DNA of 64,000 nucleotides, taken from assembly GCF_012044895.1 (NCBI RefSeq), contig NZ_CP050695.1, positions 2,696,501 through 2,760,500 on the forward strand, written 5' to 3'. This DNA is from Aquisalimonas sp. 2447. Lineage in GTDB: Bacteria; Pseudomonadota; Gammaproteobacteria; Nitrococcales; Aquisalimonadaceae. Shown piece by piece: positions 1-10,230 of this stretch. A model generated the notes under the pieces. The model made no database searches and was not told where the DNA came from. It saw only the letters and a program-made list of their open reading frames with translations. Both the position numbers and the translations under genes were made by a program. Position 1 is the stretch's first letter. Every line of letters begins with the position of its first letter.

Positions 1-91
1 GGGGATAGACCACCACGTCGCGCAACGGCAGCACCGGCGCGGCATTGAGGGATTCCTTGACGACTTCGGAGTTCTCGTCACTGCGGGTCAT
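1..91 (-). CDS. lon: Lon protease, N-terminal fragment (cut by window edge)
   Basis: The reverse strand from 91 encodes about 30 residues and runs off the left edge. After a short leader it reads VLPLRDVVVYP, the hallmark start of the substrate-binding N domain of the ATP-dependent protease Lon. The ATG at 91-89 has GAGG about 10 bases upstream. Lon follows clpX directly, as in the usual tig-clpP-clpX-lon order of Gammaproteobacteria, and degrades misfolded and regulatory proteins in the cytoplasm. The AAA+ and Ser-Lys protease domains lie outside the window. Identity rests on this short motif plus gene order. Confidence 0.9.
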   Translation of the reverse strand, partial: MTRSDENSEVVKESLNAAPVLPLRDVVVYP

Positions 92-165
92 GTAAGGTCA
101 ACCTCGCTTGCACTGTATGGAACGGTCGGCCGCCTCGGCCGCCCGTCTTGAACTGACTTGCTAGT

Positions 166-194
166 AATATGCGGTCGATAAGGCGGGGATTCAA
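166..194 (-). promoter_or_regulatory. Putative promoter of lon
   Basis: On the minus strand TTGAAT (194-189) is separated by 17 bases from CATATT (171-166), about 75 bases before the lon ATG, in the 217-base gap between clpX and lon. lon is often heat-shock controlled, but the match here is closer to a sigma-70 promoter than to the sigma-32 consensus. No obvious intrinsic terminator for clpX is seen in the gap. Confidence 0.45.
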
Positions 195-308
195 TGCACG
201 TCGTCACAACCGCGCCATTTCCTGGCGGCGGTGGCAAAGAGGCCCGCGAAACGGGGCCGGAGGGAGCAGCGAGCCGGCGACGGGCTCCTGCCCGCCGCCG
301 GCGCACGG

Positions 309-1589
<1,281 letters not shown>

Positions 1590-1752
1590 GACCGATCCTC
1601 GGTTGATTCCAGGACTTGCATGGCCGGCCCGGTCGGGCCTTTGCCATCACTTAAAACCATGCCTGCTTTTCCGGAGGCACGCAAGAGAGGAAACCGCGAA
1701 CGGCGCCGCATTCCAGCCCATTCACGGCAACATGAAAGGTCGTTCGAGAGGG

Positions 1753-1781
1753 GCCGGGCGTCCGTAAACCGGAACGCCCGG
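1753..1781 (-). terminator. GC-rich hairpin between clpP and clpX
   Basis: A 12-13 bp stem with one bulged base (1753-1764 pairing with 1770-1781) starts 7 bases after the clpP stop. No run of T follows on the minus strand, so it is not a classical intrinsic terminator. It may act as a partial terminator, an attenuator or an mRNA 3'-end stabiliser separating tig-clpP from clpX. The rest of the gap (1590-1752) shows only a weak promoter-like sequence. Confidence 0.5.
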
Positions 1782-1788
1782 CAATGGA

Positions 1789-2433
1789 TCACTTGCCTGC
1801 AGGGAGGCCGGCGCGGTCCCTGAGAACCTCGTCCACCAGCCCGTACTCCTGCGCCTTCTCCGGCGACATGAAGTTGTCCCGCTCGGTGTCTTCCTGCACA
1901 CGTTCGATGGGCTGGCCGGTGTGGTGGGCGAGAATGCTGTTCAGGCGATCGCGGATGCTCAGGATCTCGCGGGCGTGGATGTCGATGTCCGTCGCCTGCC
2001 CCTGATAACCGCCCAGGGGCTGATGGATCATCATGCGCGAATTCGGCAGCGTGAAGCGCTTGCCGGGCGCACCACCCGCCAGAAGCAGCGCACCCATGCT
2101 CGCCGCCTGCCCCACGCACATGGTGGAGACATCCGGCTTGATGAACTGCATGGTGTCGTAGATGGACAGACCCGCGGTGACAGAACCCCCCGGCGAGTTG
2201 ATGTAGATGTGGATGTCCTTGTCCGGGTTCTCGGACTCCAGGAACAGCAGCTGGGCAACAATCAGATTCGCCATGTGGTCTTCCACCGGGCCAATGAGAA
2301 AGACCACCCGCTCCTTCAGCAGTCGCGAGAAGATATCGTAGGCACGCTCGCCCCGGGAGGTCTGTTCCACCACCATGGGCACCAGGTTGGCCTGGATCTC
2401 GGACGGGTTCATCGGCGTATCGTCTGCGGCCAT
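1789..2433 (-). CDS. clpP: ATP-dependent Clp protease proteolytic subunit ClpP
   Basis: This 214-residue serine peptidase (family S14) forms the double-heptamer degradation chamber used with ClpX. The catalytic triad is Ser112 in GQAASMGA, His137 in MMIHQP and Asp186 in TERDNF, each one position later than in the E. coli precursor. A short N-terminal propeptide is expected to be removed. The ribosome binding site AAAGAGGG lies at the very end of tig and the two genes are separated by 2 bases, so they are probably translated together. Confidence 0.98.
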   Translation of the reverse strand: MAADDTPMNPSEIQANLVPMVVEQTSRGERAYDIFSRLLKERVVFLIGPVEDHMANLIVAQLLFLESENPDKDIHIYINSPGGSVTAGLSIYDTMQFIKPDVSTMCVGQAASMGALLLAGGAPGKRFTLPNSRMMIHQPLGGYQGQATDIDIHAREILSIRDRLNSILAHHTGQPIERVQEDTERDNFMSPEKAQEYGLVDEVLRDRAGLPAGK

Positions 2434-2435
2434 GT

Positions 2436-3824
2436 TCAGCCCTCTTTCTTGGCGTCGTCGGTGGGTTCGTCGCCGCCGGCTTCGGGGGCAGCCTCGTCAC
2501 CGCCCTCTTCCGCCTGCGCCTGCTGGGGGTTCAGCAGGGTTTCCAGGTCCGTGGGCGTATCGGTGACCTTGGCCTGCTCCACGATCCAGTCGATGACCTG
2601 ATCCTCGAGCACGTTGACCTCGAGGCTCTGCATCGCTTCCCGGTTCTGGACGTACTGCTGGATCAGCTCCTGCGGGTTGTGGTGCCCCGCCGCCATTTCC
2701 TGCAACTGGGCGCGCACGCGCTCCTGATCCACCTGGATGCCGTTGTCGGCAATGAGCTTGTTCATCACCAGACCCAGGGTCACACGCCGGCGCGCCTGAT
2801 CTTCGAACAGCTCAGCGGGCAGATCCATGCTGTCGGCCTGATCGCCCATCTGCTGCTGCAGGCGCTGCTTCATCTGCTGCTGCAGCGCTTCGACCTCGCC
2901 GTCCACCAGGGCCTTGGGCAGCTCGATGTCATTGGTCTTGGCCAGCGCTTCGGTGACCTGCTCCTTGAGCTTGGCCTTCTGCGCGCGCTCGATCTCCCGC
3001 TCCAGATTCTGGCGAATCAGGTTGCGCAGTTCTTCCATGCCGCCTTCCTGGATACCCACGGCTTCCGCCAGCGCGTCATCCAGCTCGGGGTATTCCGGCA
3101 CGTTGACGCTCTTGACCGTGGTCTCGAACACGGCGGTCCTGCCGGCGATGGACTCGGTGGGAAAGTTCTCGGGGAACGCATACTCGACGTTCTTGGTCTC
3201 ACCGGCGCGCAGCCCCTTGAGGCCCTCCTCGAACTCCGGGGGCATCTGGTTCTGACCGATGGTCACCGGCGTGTCCTGCCCCTGGTTACCCTCGAACTCT
3301 TCGCCGTCGACGGTGCCGCGGAAGTCGATGACCACCTGGTCACCCTCTTCCGCCGCCTTGTCGGCTTCGTTGTATGTGGCACGCTGCTTACGCAGATCCT
3401 CGAGGACCTTGTCGATGTCGGCGTCGGTAACCTCGGCGGTGGGGCGCTCCACTGCGATGGTGCTGACATCGGCCACCTCGAACTCCGGCATGATCTCGAA
3501 GCTCGCCTCGAACTCGACGTCTCCCCCGGTCATGCCCTGAGTGAGATTCACGCTGGGCGCGCCGGCGGGCCGCAGCTCTTCCTGCTGCAGCGCCTCGCCG
3601 TAGGTCTGCTGAACAACTTCGTTCATGACTTCTTCGCGCACCTGGCCGCCGAAACGCTGCTGAACCACTTTCATCGGCACCTTACCGGGCCGGAAACCGT
3701 CCAGGCGTACCCGTCCGGCCATATCTTTCAGGCGTTTCTGGACCTCGTCGTCCACCCGCTGCGCCGGCACCTGGACCTTGATCTTGCGTTCCAGGCCTTC
3801 GCCCGTTTCCACTGTTACCTGCAT
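2436..3824 (-). CDS. tig: Trigger factor, ribosome-associated chaperone and prolyl isomerase
   Basis: The 462-residue protein binds ribosomal protein L23 at the exit tunnel and helps nascent chains fold. The N-terminal ribosome-binding domain (1-145) carries a GFRPGKVP version of the ribosome-contact signature near residue 45. A central FKBP-type PPIase domain (about 150-245) contains the [21 protein letters not shown] region (partial motif [10 protein letters not shown]). The rest is the helical C-terminal substrate-binding region, and it ends in a very acidic tail. An upstream in-frame extension to 3935 is open but lacks family similarity. The ATG at 3824 has a GAGGTGG binding site and matches the usual MQVTVE start. 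Confidence 0.97.
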   Translation of the reverse strand: MQVTVETGEGLERKIKVQVPAQRVDDEVQKRLKDMAGRVRLDGFRPGKVPMKVVQQRFGGQVREEVMNEVVQQTYGEALQQEELRPAGAPSVNLTQGMTGGDVEFEASFEIMPEFEVADVSTIAVERPTAEVTDADIDKVLEDLRKQRATYNEADKAAEEGDQVVIDFRGTVDGEEFEGNQGQDTPVTIGQNQMPPEFEEGLKGLRAGETKNVEYAFPENFPTESIAGRTAVFETTVKSVNVPEYPELDDALAEAVGIQEGGMEELRNLIRQNLEREIERAQKAKLKEQVTEALAKTNDIELPKALVDGEVEALQQQMKQRLQQQMGDQADSMDLPAELFEDQARRRVTLGLVMNKLIADNGIQVDQERVRAQLQEMAAGHHNPQELIQQYVQNREAMQSLEVNVLEDQVIDWIVEQAKVTDTPTDLETLLNPQQAQAEEGGDEAAPEAGGDEPTDDAKKEG

Positions 3825-3860
3825 TAAAGCCACCTCAGTTCCACAAGGCTGAACGTTGTT

Positions 3861-3904
3861 CAAACAATGACACCGCCGCCGGGCTGCGCGCCCGCGACGG
3901 TGTC
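3861..3904 (-). terminator. Putative intrinsic terminator after tRNA-Leu(UAG)
   Basis: On the minus strand a GACACCG/CGGTGTC stem (3898-3904 with 3869-3875) encloses further GC-rich pairing and is followed by ATTGTTTG. It lies between the tRNA and tig. The loop is long and the T run is broken, so termination may be partial and tig could be read through from the tRNA promoter. Confidence 0.4.
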
Positions 3905-3939
3905 CGGCGCCCCGCCGGGCTTGTCGGCGGAGCATGTTC

Positions 3940-4024
3940 TGGTGCGAGTGGCAGGACTTGAACCTGCACGGGTTGCCCCAACGGCACCTAAAGCCGCCGC
4001 GTCTACCAATTCCGCCACACTCGC
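3940..4024 (-). tRNA. tRNA-Leu (anticodon UAG)
   Basis: The reverse complement folds as a class II tRNA with acceptor stem GCGAGTG/CACTCGC, a D arm, a seven-base anticodon loop CTTTAGG (anticodon TAG, decoding CUA and other CUN codons), a variable arm, the GGTTCAAGTCC T-arm and an encoded CCA end. It is 85 bases long and sits upstream of tig, with its own promoter. Confidence 0.97.
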
Positions 4025-4070
4025 TGCGATTCCGCGCCTGACCGGCTGCAGCACCCTGCTAAGGGCGCAG

Positions 4071-4100
4071 ATTATCCAGCCCGCAACGGGTAAAACGCAA
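4071..4100 (-). promoter_or_regulatory. Promoter of tRNA-Leu(UAG)
   Basis: TTGCGT (4100-4095) and GATAAT (4076-4071) on the minus strand are separated by 18 bases, and the predicted start is about 40 bases before the mature tRNA. The GC-rich GCGCCC discriminator after the -10 box is typical of stringently controlled stable-RNA promoters. Confidence 0.6.
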
Positions 4101-4150
4101 GGCAGGCGGGAGGATACCACACCAGCACCACTCGTCGCGCCGACCCCGGC

Positions 4151-5584
4151 TTAGTCGGCGTCCACCTCGCCCCACCCGGCCGCCACGGCATCCGGGTCCC
4201 AGCCCCCGCCCAGGGCGCGGTAGAGCGTCGCAGTGGCCACCAGGCGGTCGCGCGCCGCCTCGGTCATGGTCAATCGCGCATCGAACAGCGAGCGCCGCGC
4301 GTCGAGCACCTCCAGATACGGGACGTATCCGCCCAGATAGCGCCGTTCCGCCAGCTGCGCGACCTCGATGCGTGCAGCCACCTCGCGCTCCCGCACGGTC
4401 ATGCGCTCATCGGCAGCGTTCATCAAGGTCCAGGCATCGCCCACCTCCCGGAACGCTTCCTGGATGGTGGAACGATACTGCAGCTCGGCAATCTCCCGCG
4501 CCTCCTCGACTTCTTCCACCTGGGCCTGGCGGCGCCCGAAGTCCAGTATCGGCACGGTGGCGGTGCCGATCACCTCCCACAGCGTGGAGCCACTGGTGAA
4601 CAAATCCCCGGGCGTGGTTGCTGCGGTGCCAAAGATCCCGGCCAGGTTGACGCTGGGCAGCCACTCGGCGCGGGTGGCGCCGATATCTGCATTGGCGGCC
4701 ACCAGGAAGGACTCCGCGGCCCGCACGTCCGGCCGGCGGACCAGCATCTCCGAGGGGAGGGTCTGCGGCAGCTCGGTGGCTGCATCAGGGAGATCGGGAA
4801 GACCGTGATCACCCAGATCATCCAGGCCACTGAGGACGGCCGCCGTATCCCCGACCAGCACGGCGAGAGCGCGACGCCGCTGCTCCGCTTCGGCGCGCAG
4901 GCCCGGCAGGCCGGCACGACTGGTCTCCAGCTCCGCCTCGGCCTGGCGCACAGCCAGTTCCGTGGAGGCGCCACTGTCCCGTCGCGAACGCTCGAGCTCC
5001 AGCGCCTCGATCAGGGACCCGATGGTGTTCTCGGTGGTGTCGATCTGTTCCTTGATGGCGCGATAGTCGAAGTAAGTGCTCGCCACATCGCTGATCACGG
5101 CCAGCCGCACGGCATCGCGGCTGTAGGCGGTTCCCAGCAGTTGGGCCCGAGCCGCTTCCTCGGCCCGGGACAGACGCCCCCAGAGATCCAGTTCGTAGCT
5201 GAGCACGCCCGCCACGGTGAACTCGGAATCGATTCCTCCCCCGGTCAGGCCGGGATCCTCTCGCTCGGCTTCCACCAGACCGTCCAGCGTCGGATACTGT
5301 TCAGCGCGTCGAAACCCCAGCACGGCCCGGGCCTGGGCCACCCGCGCCGCGGCCACACCAACCTCCAGGTTGTTCTCCAGTGCCTCGCGCACCAGCCGCT
5401 CGAGAATGGGATCCTCGTAGAGTTCCCACCAGAACGCGACATCATCGTAGTCCGGACCCATGCGCTCGGCGACCTCTTCCGGCCATTCGGCGGGCAGATC
5501 AAGGTCCGGCTGCTCGTAATCCGGCCCCACCGTACACCCGCCCAGCAAGGCCACCATCAGGGCCGCACCACACCAGTTACGCAT
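4151..5584 (-). CDS. Outer-membrane efflux factor of an RND pump (NodT/OprM type lipoprotein)
   Basis: The 477-residue protein is the outer-membrane channel of a tripartite drug or solute exporter. It starts with a lipoprotein signal ending in LLGGC, so it is probably acylated, and continues TVGPDYEQP, the typical start of NodT-family factors. Two repeated outer-membrane efflux domains follow (roughly 60-250 and 270-455), with long helical heptad-like stretches forming the periplasmic tunnel. The ATG at 5584 was chosen over an upstream frame extension because it directly precedes the signal peptide and overlaps the pump stop by 8 bases, indicating coupled translation. It is the last gene of the adaptor-pump-channel operon. 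Substrate is unknown. Confidence 0.93.
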   Translation of the reverse strand: MRNWCGAALMVALLGGCTVGPDYEQPDLDLPAEWPEEVAERMGPDYDDVAFWWELYEDPILERLVREALENNLEVGVAAARVAQARAVLGFRRAEQYPTLDGLVEAEREDPGLTGGGIDSEFTVAGVLSYELDLWGRLSRAEEAARAQLLGTAYSRDAVRLAVISDVASTYFDYRAIKEQIDTTENTIGSLIEALELERSRRDSGASTELAVRQAEAELETSRAGLPGLRAEAEQRRRALAVLVGDTAAVLSGLDDLGDHGLPDLPDAATELPQTLPSEMLVRRPDVRAAESFLVAANADIGATRAEWLPSVNLAGIFGTAATTPGDLFTSGSTLWEVIGTATVPILDFGRRQAQVEEVEEAREIAELQYRSTIQEAFREVGDAWTLMNAADERMTVREREVAARIEVAQLAERRYLGGYVPYLEVLDARRSLFDARLTMTEAARDRLVATATLYRALGGGWDPDAVAAGWGEVDAD

Positions 5585-8500
5585 TGGTCCTCGCTTCCTC
5601 TCCGGGCTGCCCGGCAACATCCGAAACCCCACGCAAACGCTCCGTGGCGGTGGTTATGACGTAATAGAACATGGGCACGAACAACAGGGCCAGGAAGGTG
5701 GCGCTGAGCATGCCACCGATGATGCCAATGCCGATTGCCTGCTGGCTGTTCGCCCCCGCGCCACCGGCCAGGGCCAGGGGCACGGCCCCGAGGATAAAGG
5801 ACATGGCGGTCATCATGACCGGCCGGAAGCGCAACCGGGCCGCTTCCATGGCTGCCTCGAAAGGCGTCATGCCGGCACGGCGCTTGTTCAGTGCGAACTC
5901 GACGATGAGGATGGCGTTCTTGGCCGCCAGGGAGATGAGCACCAGCAACCCGATCTGGAAATAGATCCCGTTCTCCCTGCCCGTGAGCCAGATGGCCACC
6001 AGGGCGCCGAACACGGCGAACGGCACGGCCATCAGCACCGCCAGGGGCAGGCTCCAGCGTTCGTACTGCGCCGCCAGGATCAGGATCACGAACACCACCC
6101 CGAGGACGAACGCCAGCACGGAGGCCCCGGCCGCCTGGCGTTCCTGGTACTCGGCACCGGTCCAGCCCAGGAGATAGTCGTCGGAGAGCACCTGGTCGAC
6201 GACCTCCTCCATGGCCCGGATGGCATCACCGGAACTATAACCCTCCGCGGGCTCGCCCATCAGGCGGGCGGCCGGAAACACGTTGAATCGTTCCACCTCG
6301 TCGGGGCCCTCGGTGCGCTGCACGGACACAAGTGTCGACAAGGGCACCAGAACACCCTCGTCCGAGCGCACATAGACCTTGTCAAGGTCCTCTGGCCGCT
6401 GCCGGAACTCCGCCTCCGCCTGCATGTGCACACGCATCACGCGACCGAAGAGATTGAAATCATTGAGATAGACCGAGCCGAAGGTGCTCTGCATGGCGTC
6501 GAACACTTCACTCAGCGCCACATCGGCGGCAAAGGCCTGCTCCCGGTCGACATCCGCCTGGTAGCGAGGCACGGAATTGGTCAGCGCCGTGCGCACACTG
6601 CTCAATTCCGGCCGCGCCCGCGCCGCTTCGATGACCTCTTCGGCCCGCGCCAGGAGTGTCTCGGTATCATCGCCGACCCGCGTCTGCAGATAGGCCTGGA
6701 AACCGCCGGTGGTGGAGATACCAGTGATCGGTGGCGGATTGAACGCAAGAATGTCCGCTTCGGGGATACGCTCACCATCCGCCGTCAGTCGGCGAATGAC
6801 CGCATCGCTGCTGCTGGCTTCATCCCTGCGCTCGGACCACGGGTTCAGCGTGACGTAGGCATGGCCCGCGTAAGTCTTCATGCCATCCGACAGCAAATCC
6901 ATGCCCGAGAAACTGACCACGTCGGCGACGTCGTCGTAGTCCCCTGCGGCCTGTCCCAAACGGTCCATGACATCCCGGGTGCGCTGCAGGGACGCAGCCG
7001 CCGGCAATTGCGCCGAAGCAAACACGTACCCCTGATCCTCCGCCGGGACCAACCCGCCTGGAACCACGCGAAACAGACCGGCGATGGCACCGAGCAGCAC
7101 GGCGAACAGCATCAGCCCCACCACCCAGTGGCGCAGCAGGACGCCCACTCCGGTGACGTAGGCGCGGGTCAACTGATCGAACACCGCATTGAACCAGCGA
7201 AACGGAAACGCCGGCCGCGCTGGCCTGGAGCTCAGCAGCCGTGCGCACATGGCCGGGCTCAACGTGAGGGCCACGACACCGGAGATCCCTACGGAAACTG
7301 CGATGGTCACCGCGAACTGCTGATACATCTGGCCGCTGAAGCCACCGATGAAGGCCACCGGCACGAACACCGCCACGGTTACAAGCGTCATCGCGATGAT
7401 GGGTGCCGCCACCTCGTCCATGCTCTCCCGGGCGGCGTCACGAGGAGAGAGGTTCTTTTCGCGAATAATGCGCTCGGTGTTCTCCAGCACAATGATCGCG
7501 TTATCCACCACGATCCCGATGGCCAGGACCAGACCGAAGAGTGTGAGCATGTTCGCGGAGAACCCGAACAAATACATGCCCGCCAACGTGCCAATCAGGG
7601 AAACAGGAACCGCGACAATGGGTACCGCTGTCGCACGCAGGGTCTGCAGGAACAGGTACACGACAGCGACCACAAGCACGATGGCCTGCAGCAAGGTCAG
7701 CAGTACTCGCTGAATGGAGGCGTCAATGAACGTGGTGGTGTCAAACGGGATGTCATACTCAAGACTGTCCGGGAAACGTGGCTCCAGGTCTTCGAGAATC
7801 TCCCGCACCCCGTGGGCAGTCTCCAGGGCGTTGGCGCCGGGCTCCAGGTACAGGCCGACAGGCACGGTCTCCTGGCCATTGTGTTCGGCGCTGAAATCGT
7901 ATTGATGGGCACCGAGTTCGACCCGGGCGACATCACTCAGCCGAAGGGCGGAGCCGTCGGATCGGCTGCGCAGAATGATGTCCTCGAACTCGTCCGCCTC
8001 CGACATGCGCTCCGGCGTTGTCACCGTGTAGGTGAAATCGATCCGCTGCTCCGCGGGTTCCGCCCCGAAACGGCCGGCGGCGTACTGTTCGTTCTGCTCC
8101 TGTACGGCAGCGCGTACGTCCCCTGCGGTGACGTCGAATTCGGCCATGCGATCCGGATGCAACCAGATGCGCATGGAATAGATCTGGGCACCGAAAAACG
8201 TCTGGTCGCCAACCCCCGGTGCACGGCGAAGCTCGGCGTAGACGTTGCGCCAGACATAGTCACTGATGAAACGAGGATCAAGACTGCCGTCGGACGACGA
8301 GAAGGTGATCATCTGCAGCATGGAGGGGGCACGTTTCTCCACGCTGATGCCGCTATTGACCACCACTTCCGGAAGGCGCCCCATGGCACCCTCGACTTCA
8401 TTGCTGACATTGATCGCGGCCTGGTCGGCGTCGGTCCCCACCTCGAAGGTAATGATGATTTCCATGTCGCCGTCGTCAGACGCAACGGAGCGCATGTACG

Positions 8501-8726
8501 CCATGTTGTCGACGCCGTCGATGGTGGCCTCGAGAGGCGCCGCAACGGTCTGGGCCACTGCCTCGGCGCTGGCGCCGGGATAACTCGCCGAAACCATCAC
8601 CTTCGGCGGCAGGATGTCCGGATACTGGGTGACCGGCAGCATGCGACCGGCGGCCAGCCCCGCGAGAACGATCAGGATGGAGATGACCGACGCGAAGACC
8701 GGTCGATCAATGAAGAAACGCAGCAT
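5577..8726 (-). CDS. RND-family efflux pump, hydrophobe/amphiphile exporter (HAE1, AcrB-like)
   Basis: This 1049-residue inner-membrane antiporter begins LRFFIDRPVFA, like AcrB, and has the twin six-helix plus large periplasmic loop layout of the family. It exports substrates through the adaptor and outer-membrane factor using the proton gradient. Of the AcrB relay residues, the first Asp (residue 408), the TM10 Lys in AAKNAILIVEF, the TM11 Arg in RFRPVMMT and the following Thr are present, but the second Asp of the usual VVDD motif is Asn (residue 409). The ATG at 8726 overlaps the adaptor stop by one base (TGATG); a GTG at 8729 is an alternative. No TetR- or LysR-type regulator lies beside the operon. 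Confidence 0.95.
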   Translation of the reverse strand: MLRFFIDRPVFASVISILIVLAGLAAGRMLPVTQYPDILPPKVMVSASYPGASAEAVAQTVAAPLEATIDGVDNMAYMRSVASDDGDMEIIITFEVGTDADQAAINVSNEVEGAMGRLPEVVVNSGISVEKRAPSMLQMITFSSSDGSLDPRFISDYVWRNVYAELRRAPGVGDQTFFGAQIYSMRIWLHPDRMAEFDVTAGDVRAAVQEQNEQYAAGRFGAEPAEQRIDFTYTVTTPERMSEADEFEDIILRSRSDGSALRLSDVARVELGAHQYDFSAEHNGQETVPVGLYLEPGANALETAHGVREILEDLEPRFPDSLEYDIPFDTTTFIDASIQRVLLTLLQAIVLVVAVVYLFLQTLRATAVPIVAVPVSLIGTLAGMYLFGFSANMLTLFGLVLAIGIVVDNAIIVLENTERIIREKNLSPRDAARESMDEVAAPIIAMTLVTVAVFVPVAFIGGFSGQMYQQFAVTIAVSVGISGVVALTLSPAMCARLLSSRPARPAFPFRWFNAVFDQLTRAYVTGVGVLLRHWVVGLMLFAVLLGAIAGLFRVVPGGLVPAEDQGYVFASAQLPAAASLQRTRDVMDRLGQAAGDYDDVADVVSFSGMDLLSDGMKTYAGHAYVTLNPWSERRDEASSSDAVIRRLTADGERIPEADILAFNPPPITGISTTGGFQAYLQTRVGDDTETLLARAEEVIEAARARPELSSVRTALTNSVPRYQADVDREQAFAADVALSEVFDAMQSTFGSVYLNDFNLFGRVMRVHMQAEAEFRQRPEDLDKVYVRSDEGVLVPLSTLVSVQRTEGPDEVERFNVFPAARLMGEPAEGYSSGDAIRAMEEVVDQVLSDDYLLGWTGAEYQERQAAGASVLAFVLGVVFVILILAAQYERWSLPLAVLMAVPFAVFGALVAIWLTGRENGIYFQIGLLVLISLAAKNAILIVEFALNKRRAGMTPFEAAMEAARLRFRPVMMTAMSFILGAVPLALAGGAGANSQQAIGIGIIGGMLSATFLALLFVPMFYYVITTATERLRGVSDVAGQPGEEARTNA

Positions 8727-10087
8727 CACTGATCCCCGTCCGCGTCGTCATCGCCCTCATCCGGTTCTTCGTCGCCGGTCTCTTCGTCCCCGTTGTCCCC
8801 GTTGTCCTCGTCCCCGTTGTCCTCGTCCCCGTTGTCCTCGTCCCCGTTGTCCTCGTCCCCGTTGTCCTGGTCGACTTCATCCGGATCCACATCCGGCAGG
8901 GGCTCTTCCGCCGGGGGCAGAACACCGAGCACCGGGCGCTCGGGCATGTCATCTTTCGGCGACGGCTGCGGGGTGATCCGGTCCCCGTCGGAAAGCCCAC
9001 CAACACCATCCACGACAATGCGCTCACCGTCCTCAAGCCCCTCGGCGACGATGAAATCGTCACCGTCCTGGAGGCCGATCTCGATCGCCCGCAGGCTGAT
9101 GCGGTCCTCGTCATCCACGATGAAGACTTGATCTCCGTCCGGATCATCAAGCACTGCGGTCTGCGGGATCCGGTACCCCCAGCCGGCATGCAGGCCCGAC
9201 AGGGAGAGGCGCACAAACTGCCCCGGGAGCAACTCCTCACCCGGGTTGTCGAAAACCGCGCGGGCGCGCACCGTCCCGGTTGTCTCGTCAACTGAGGCTT
9301 CCGTGAAGTCGATACGGCCTGTTTCATCGTAGGAACTGCCGTCGCGCAACGCCAGGTCCACCGATACGCCGGTTCCGGACCGGATCTGAGCACCGAAGCG
9401 ATTCATGTGCGTCTCCGAGATGGAGAACTGGACGTGGATGGGGTCCAGCTGCGTCACCCGAGTCAGCAGATCGCCTGCATCCACCAACGTCCCCTCGGGG
9501 GATTCCTCCATTCCTGCAACGCCGTGCAGCGGCGAGTCCACCGAGGTGTACTCCAGATCGATCCGCATCTCCTCGAGTTCCGCTTCGGCAAGCGCGACTC
9601 CGGCCTCGGCCAGTTCCAGCTCCGACTGCGCTTCATCGCGCTCCCGAGCACTGGCGGCGTCGTCCTCGTAGAGCTCTGCCACCCGCTCCCATTCGCGTTC
9701 GGCCTGGCGCTGTTCCGCCTCGGCCCGCGCCAGATTAGCCTCGGCGCGCTGAACCTGGACTTCGTAGGGCGCGGGATCAATGCGGAACAACTCCATTCCG
9801 GGCTCCACCACGGAGCCTTCGGTATAGCGGCGTTCAGCCAGCACACCGTCCACCCGCGCCCGGATGTTCACCTCCCGGGCGCCCGCGGTCCTGCCGGTGT
9901 AGGTACGCGTGAGGGAGACGGGTTCCAGCGCCACTTCGCGCACCGGCACCTCGACGGGTGAGGGTTCCGATTCCGCTTCGGTTTCGGACTCTGATTCCGC
10001 GGAGCAGCCGGCGATCAGCAGCGCCAGTGCGGTGACCAGGAGGGCTCGGCGCCAGAACGGGGAGAACGGGGACGCGCTGTGGATCAT
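8726..10087 (-). CDS. RND efflux periplasmic adaptor (membrane fusion) lipoprotein
   Basis: The 453-residue protein links the RND pump to the outer-membrane factor. A lipoprotein signal ends in LLIAGC with Cys28 as the acylation site. A Ser/Glu-rich linker follows, then the barrel/lipoyl region (about 50-100), an alpha-helical hairpin rich in Ala, Glu and Arg (about 105-175), the second lipoyl half with SPLHGVAG, and beta-barrel and membrane-proximal domains to about 390. Family members usually stop there. This one carries a highly acidic tail containing five DNGDE-type repeats encoded by a 15-bp tandem repeat. The ATG at 10087 has AGGAG upstream. It is the first gene of the operon. Confidence 0.93.
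   Translation of the reverse strand: MIHSASPFSPFWRRALLVTALALLIAGCSAESESETEAESEPSPVEVPVREVALEPVSLTRTYTGRTAGAREVNIRARVDGVLAERRYTEGSVVEPGMELFRIDPAPYEVQVQRAEANLARAEAEQRQAEREWERVAELYEDDAASARERDEAQSELELAEAGVALAEAELEEMRIDLEYTSVDSPLHGVAGMEESPEGTLVDAGDLLTRVTQLDPIHVQFSISETHMNRFGAQIRSGTGVSVDLALRDGSSYDETGRIDFTEASVDETTGTVRARAVFDNPGEELLPGQFVRLSLSGLHAGWGYRIPQTAVLDDPDGDQVFIVDDEDRISLRAIEIGLQDGDDFIVAEGLEDGERIVVDGVGGLSDGDRITPQPSPKDDMPERPVLGVLPPAEEPLPDVDPDEVDQDNGDEDNGDEDNGDEDNGDEDNGDNGDEETGDEEPDEGDDDADGDQ
8792..8869 (-). repeat. 15-bp tandem repeat inside the efflux adaptor gene
   Basis: Four perfect back-to-back copies of GTTGTCCTCGTCCCC occupy 8801-8815, 8816-8830, 8831-8845 and 8846-8860, flanked by partial copies at 8792-8800 and 8861-8869. 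The unit is a multiple of three, so copy-number change keeps the reading frame and only changes the number of DNGDE units in the protein tail. Confidence 0.95.
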
Positions 10088-10230
10088 GGGGCAACTCCTG
10101 GGATCTTGCAGTAACAGTCAGCCCGTGCCCGTAGCCGTAGCCGTAGCCAACAGCAAGGCGCAATCGGCTCGGGGACGGCACGAGTCTCTTCTCCATCGCC
10201 CCACGGTTTCACGGTGCCTTCAAAGTGGCC

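Noticed and set aside
6426-8732. 768-codon plus-strand open frame opposite the RND pump
   Set aside because: Composition (His/Gln/Asp/Arg-rich) is that of a reverse-frame shadow, while the minus strand encodes an intact pump.
8792-8869. Possible CRISPR-like repeat
   Set aside because: The 15-bp units are contiguous with no spacers and lie in frame inside a coding sequence.
10131-10148. Three GTAGCC repeats upstream of the efflux adaptor gene
   Set aside because: Only three short copies; no evidence of function or variation can be drawn from this alone.
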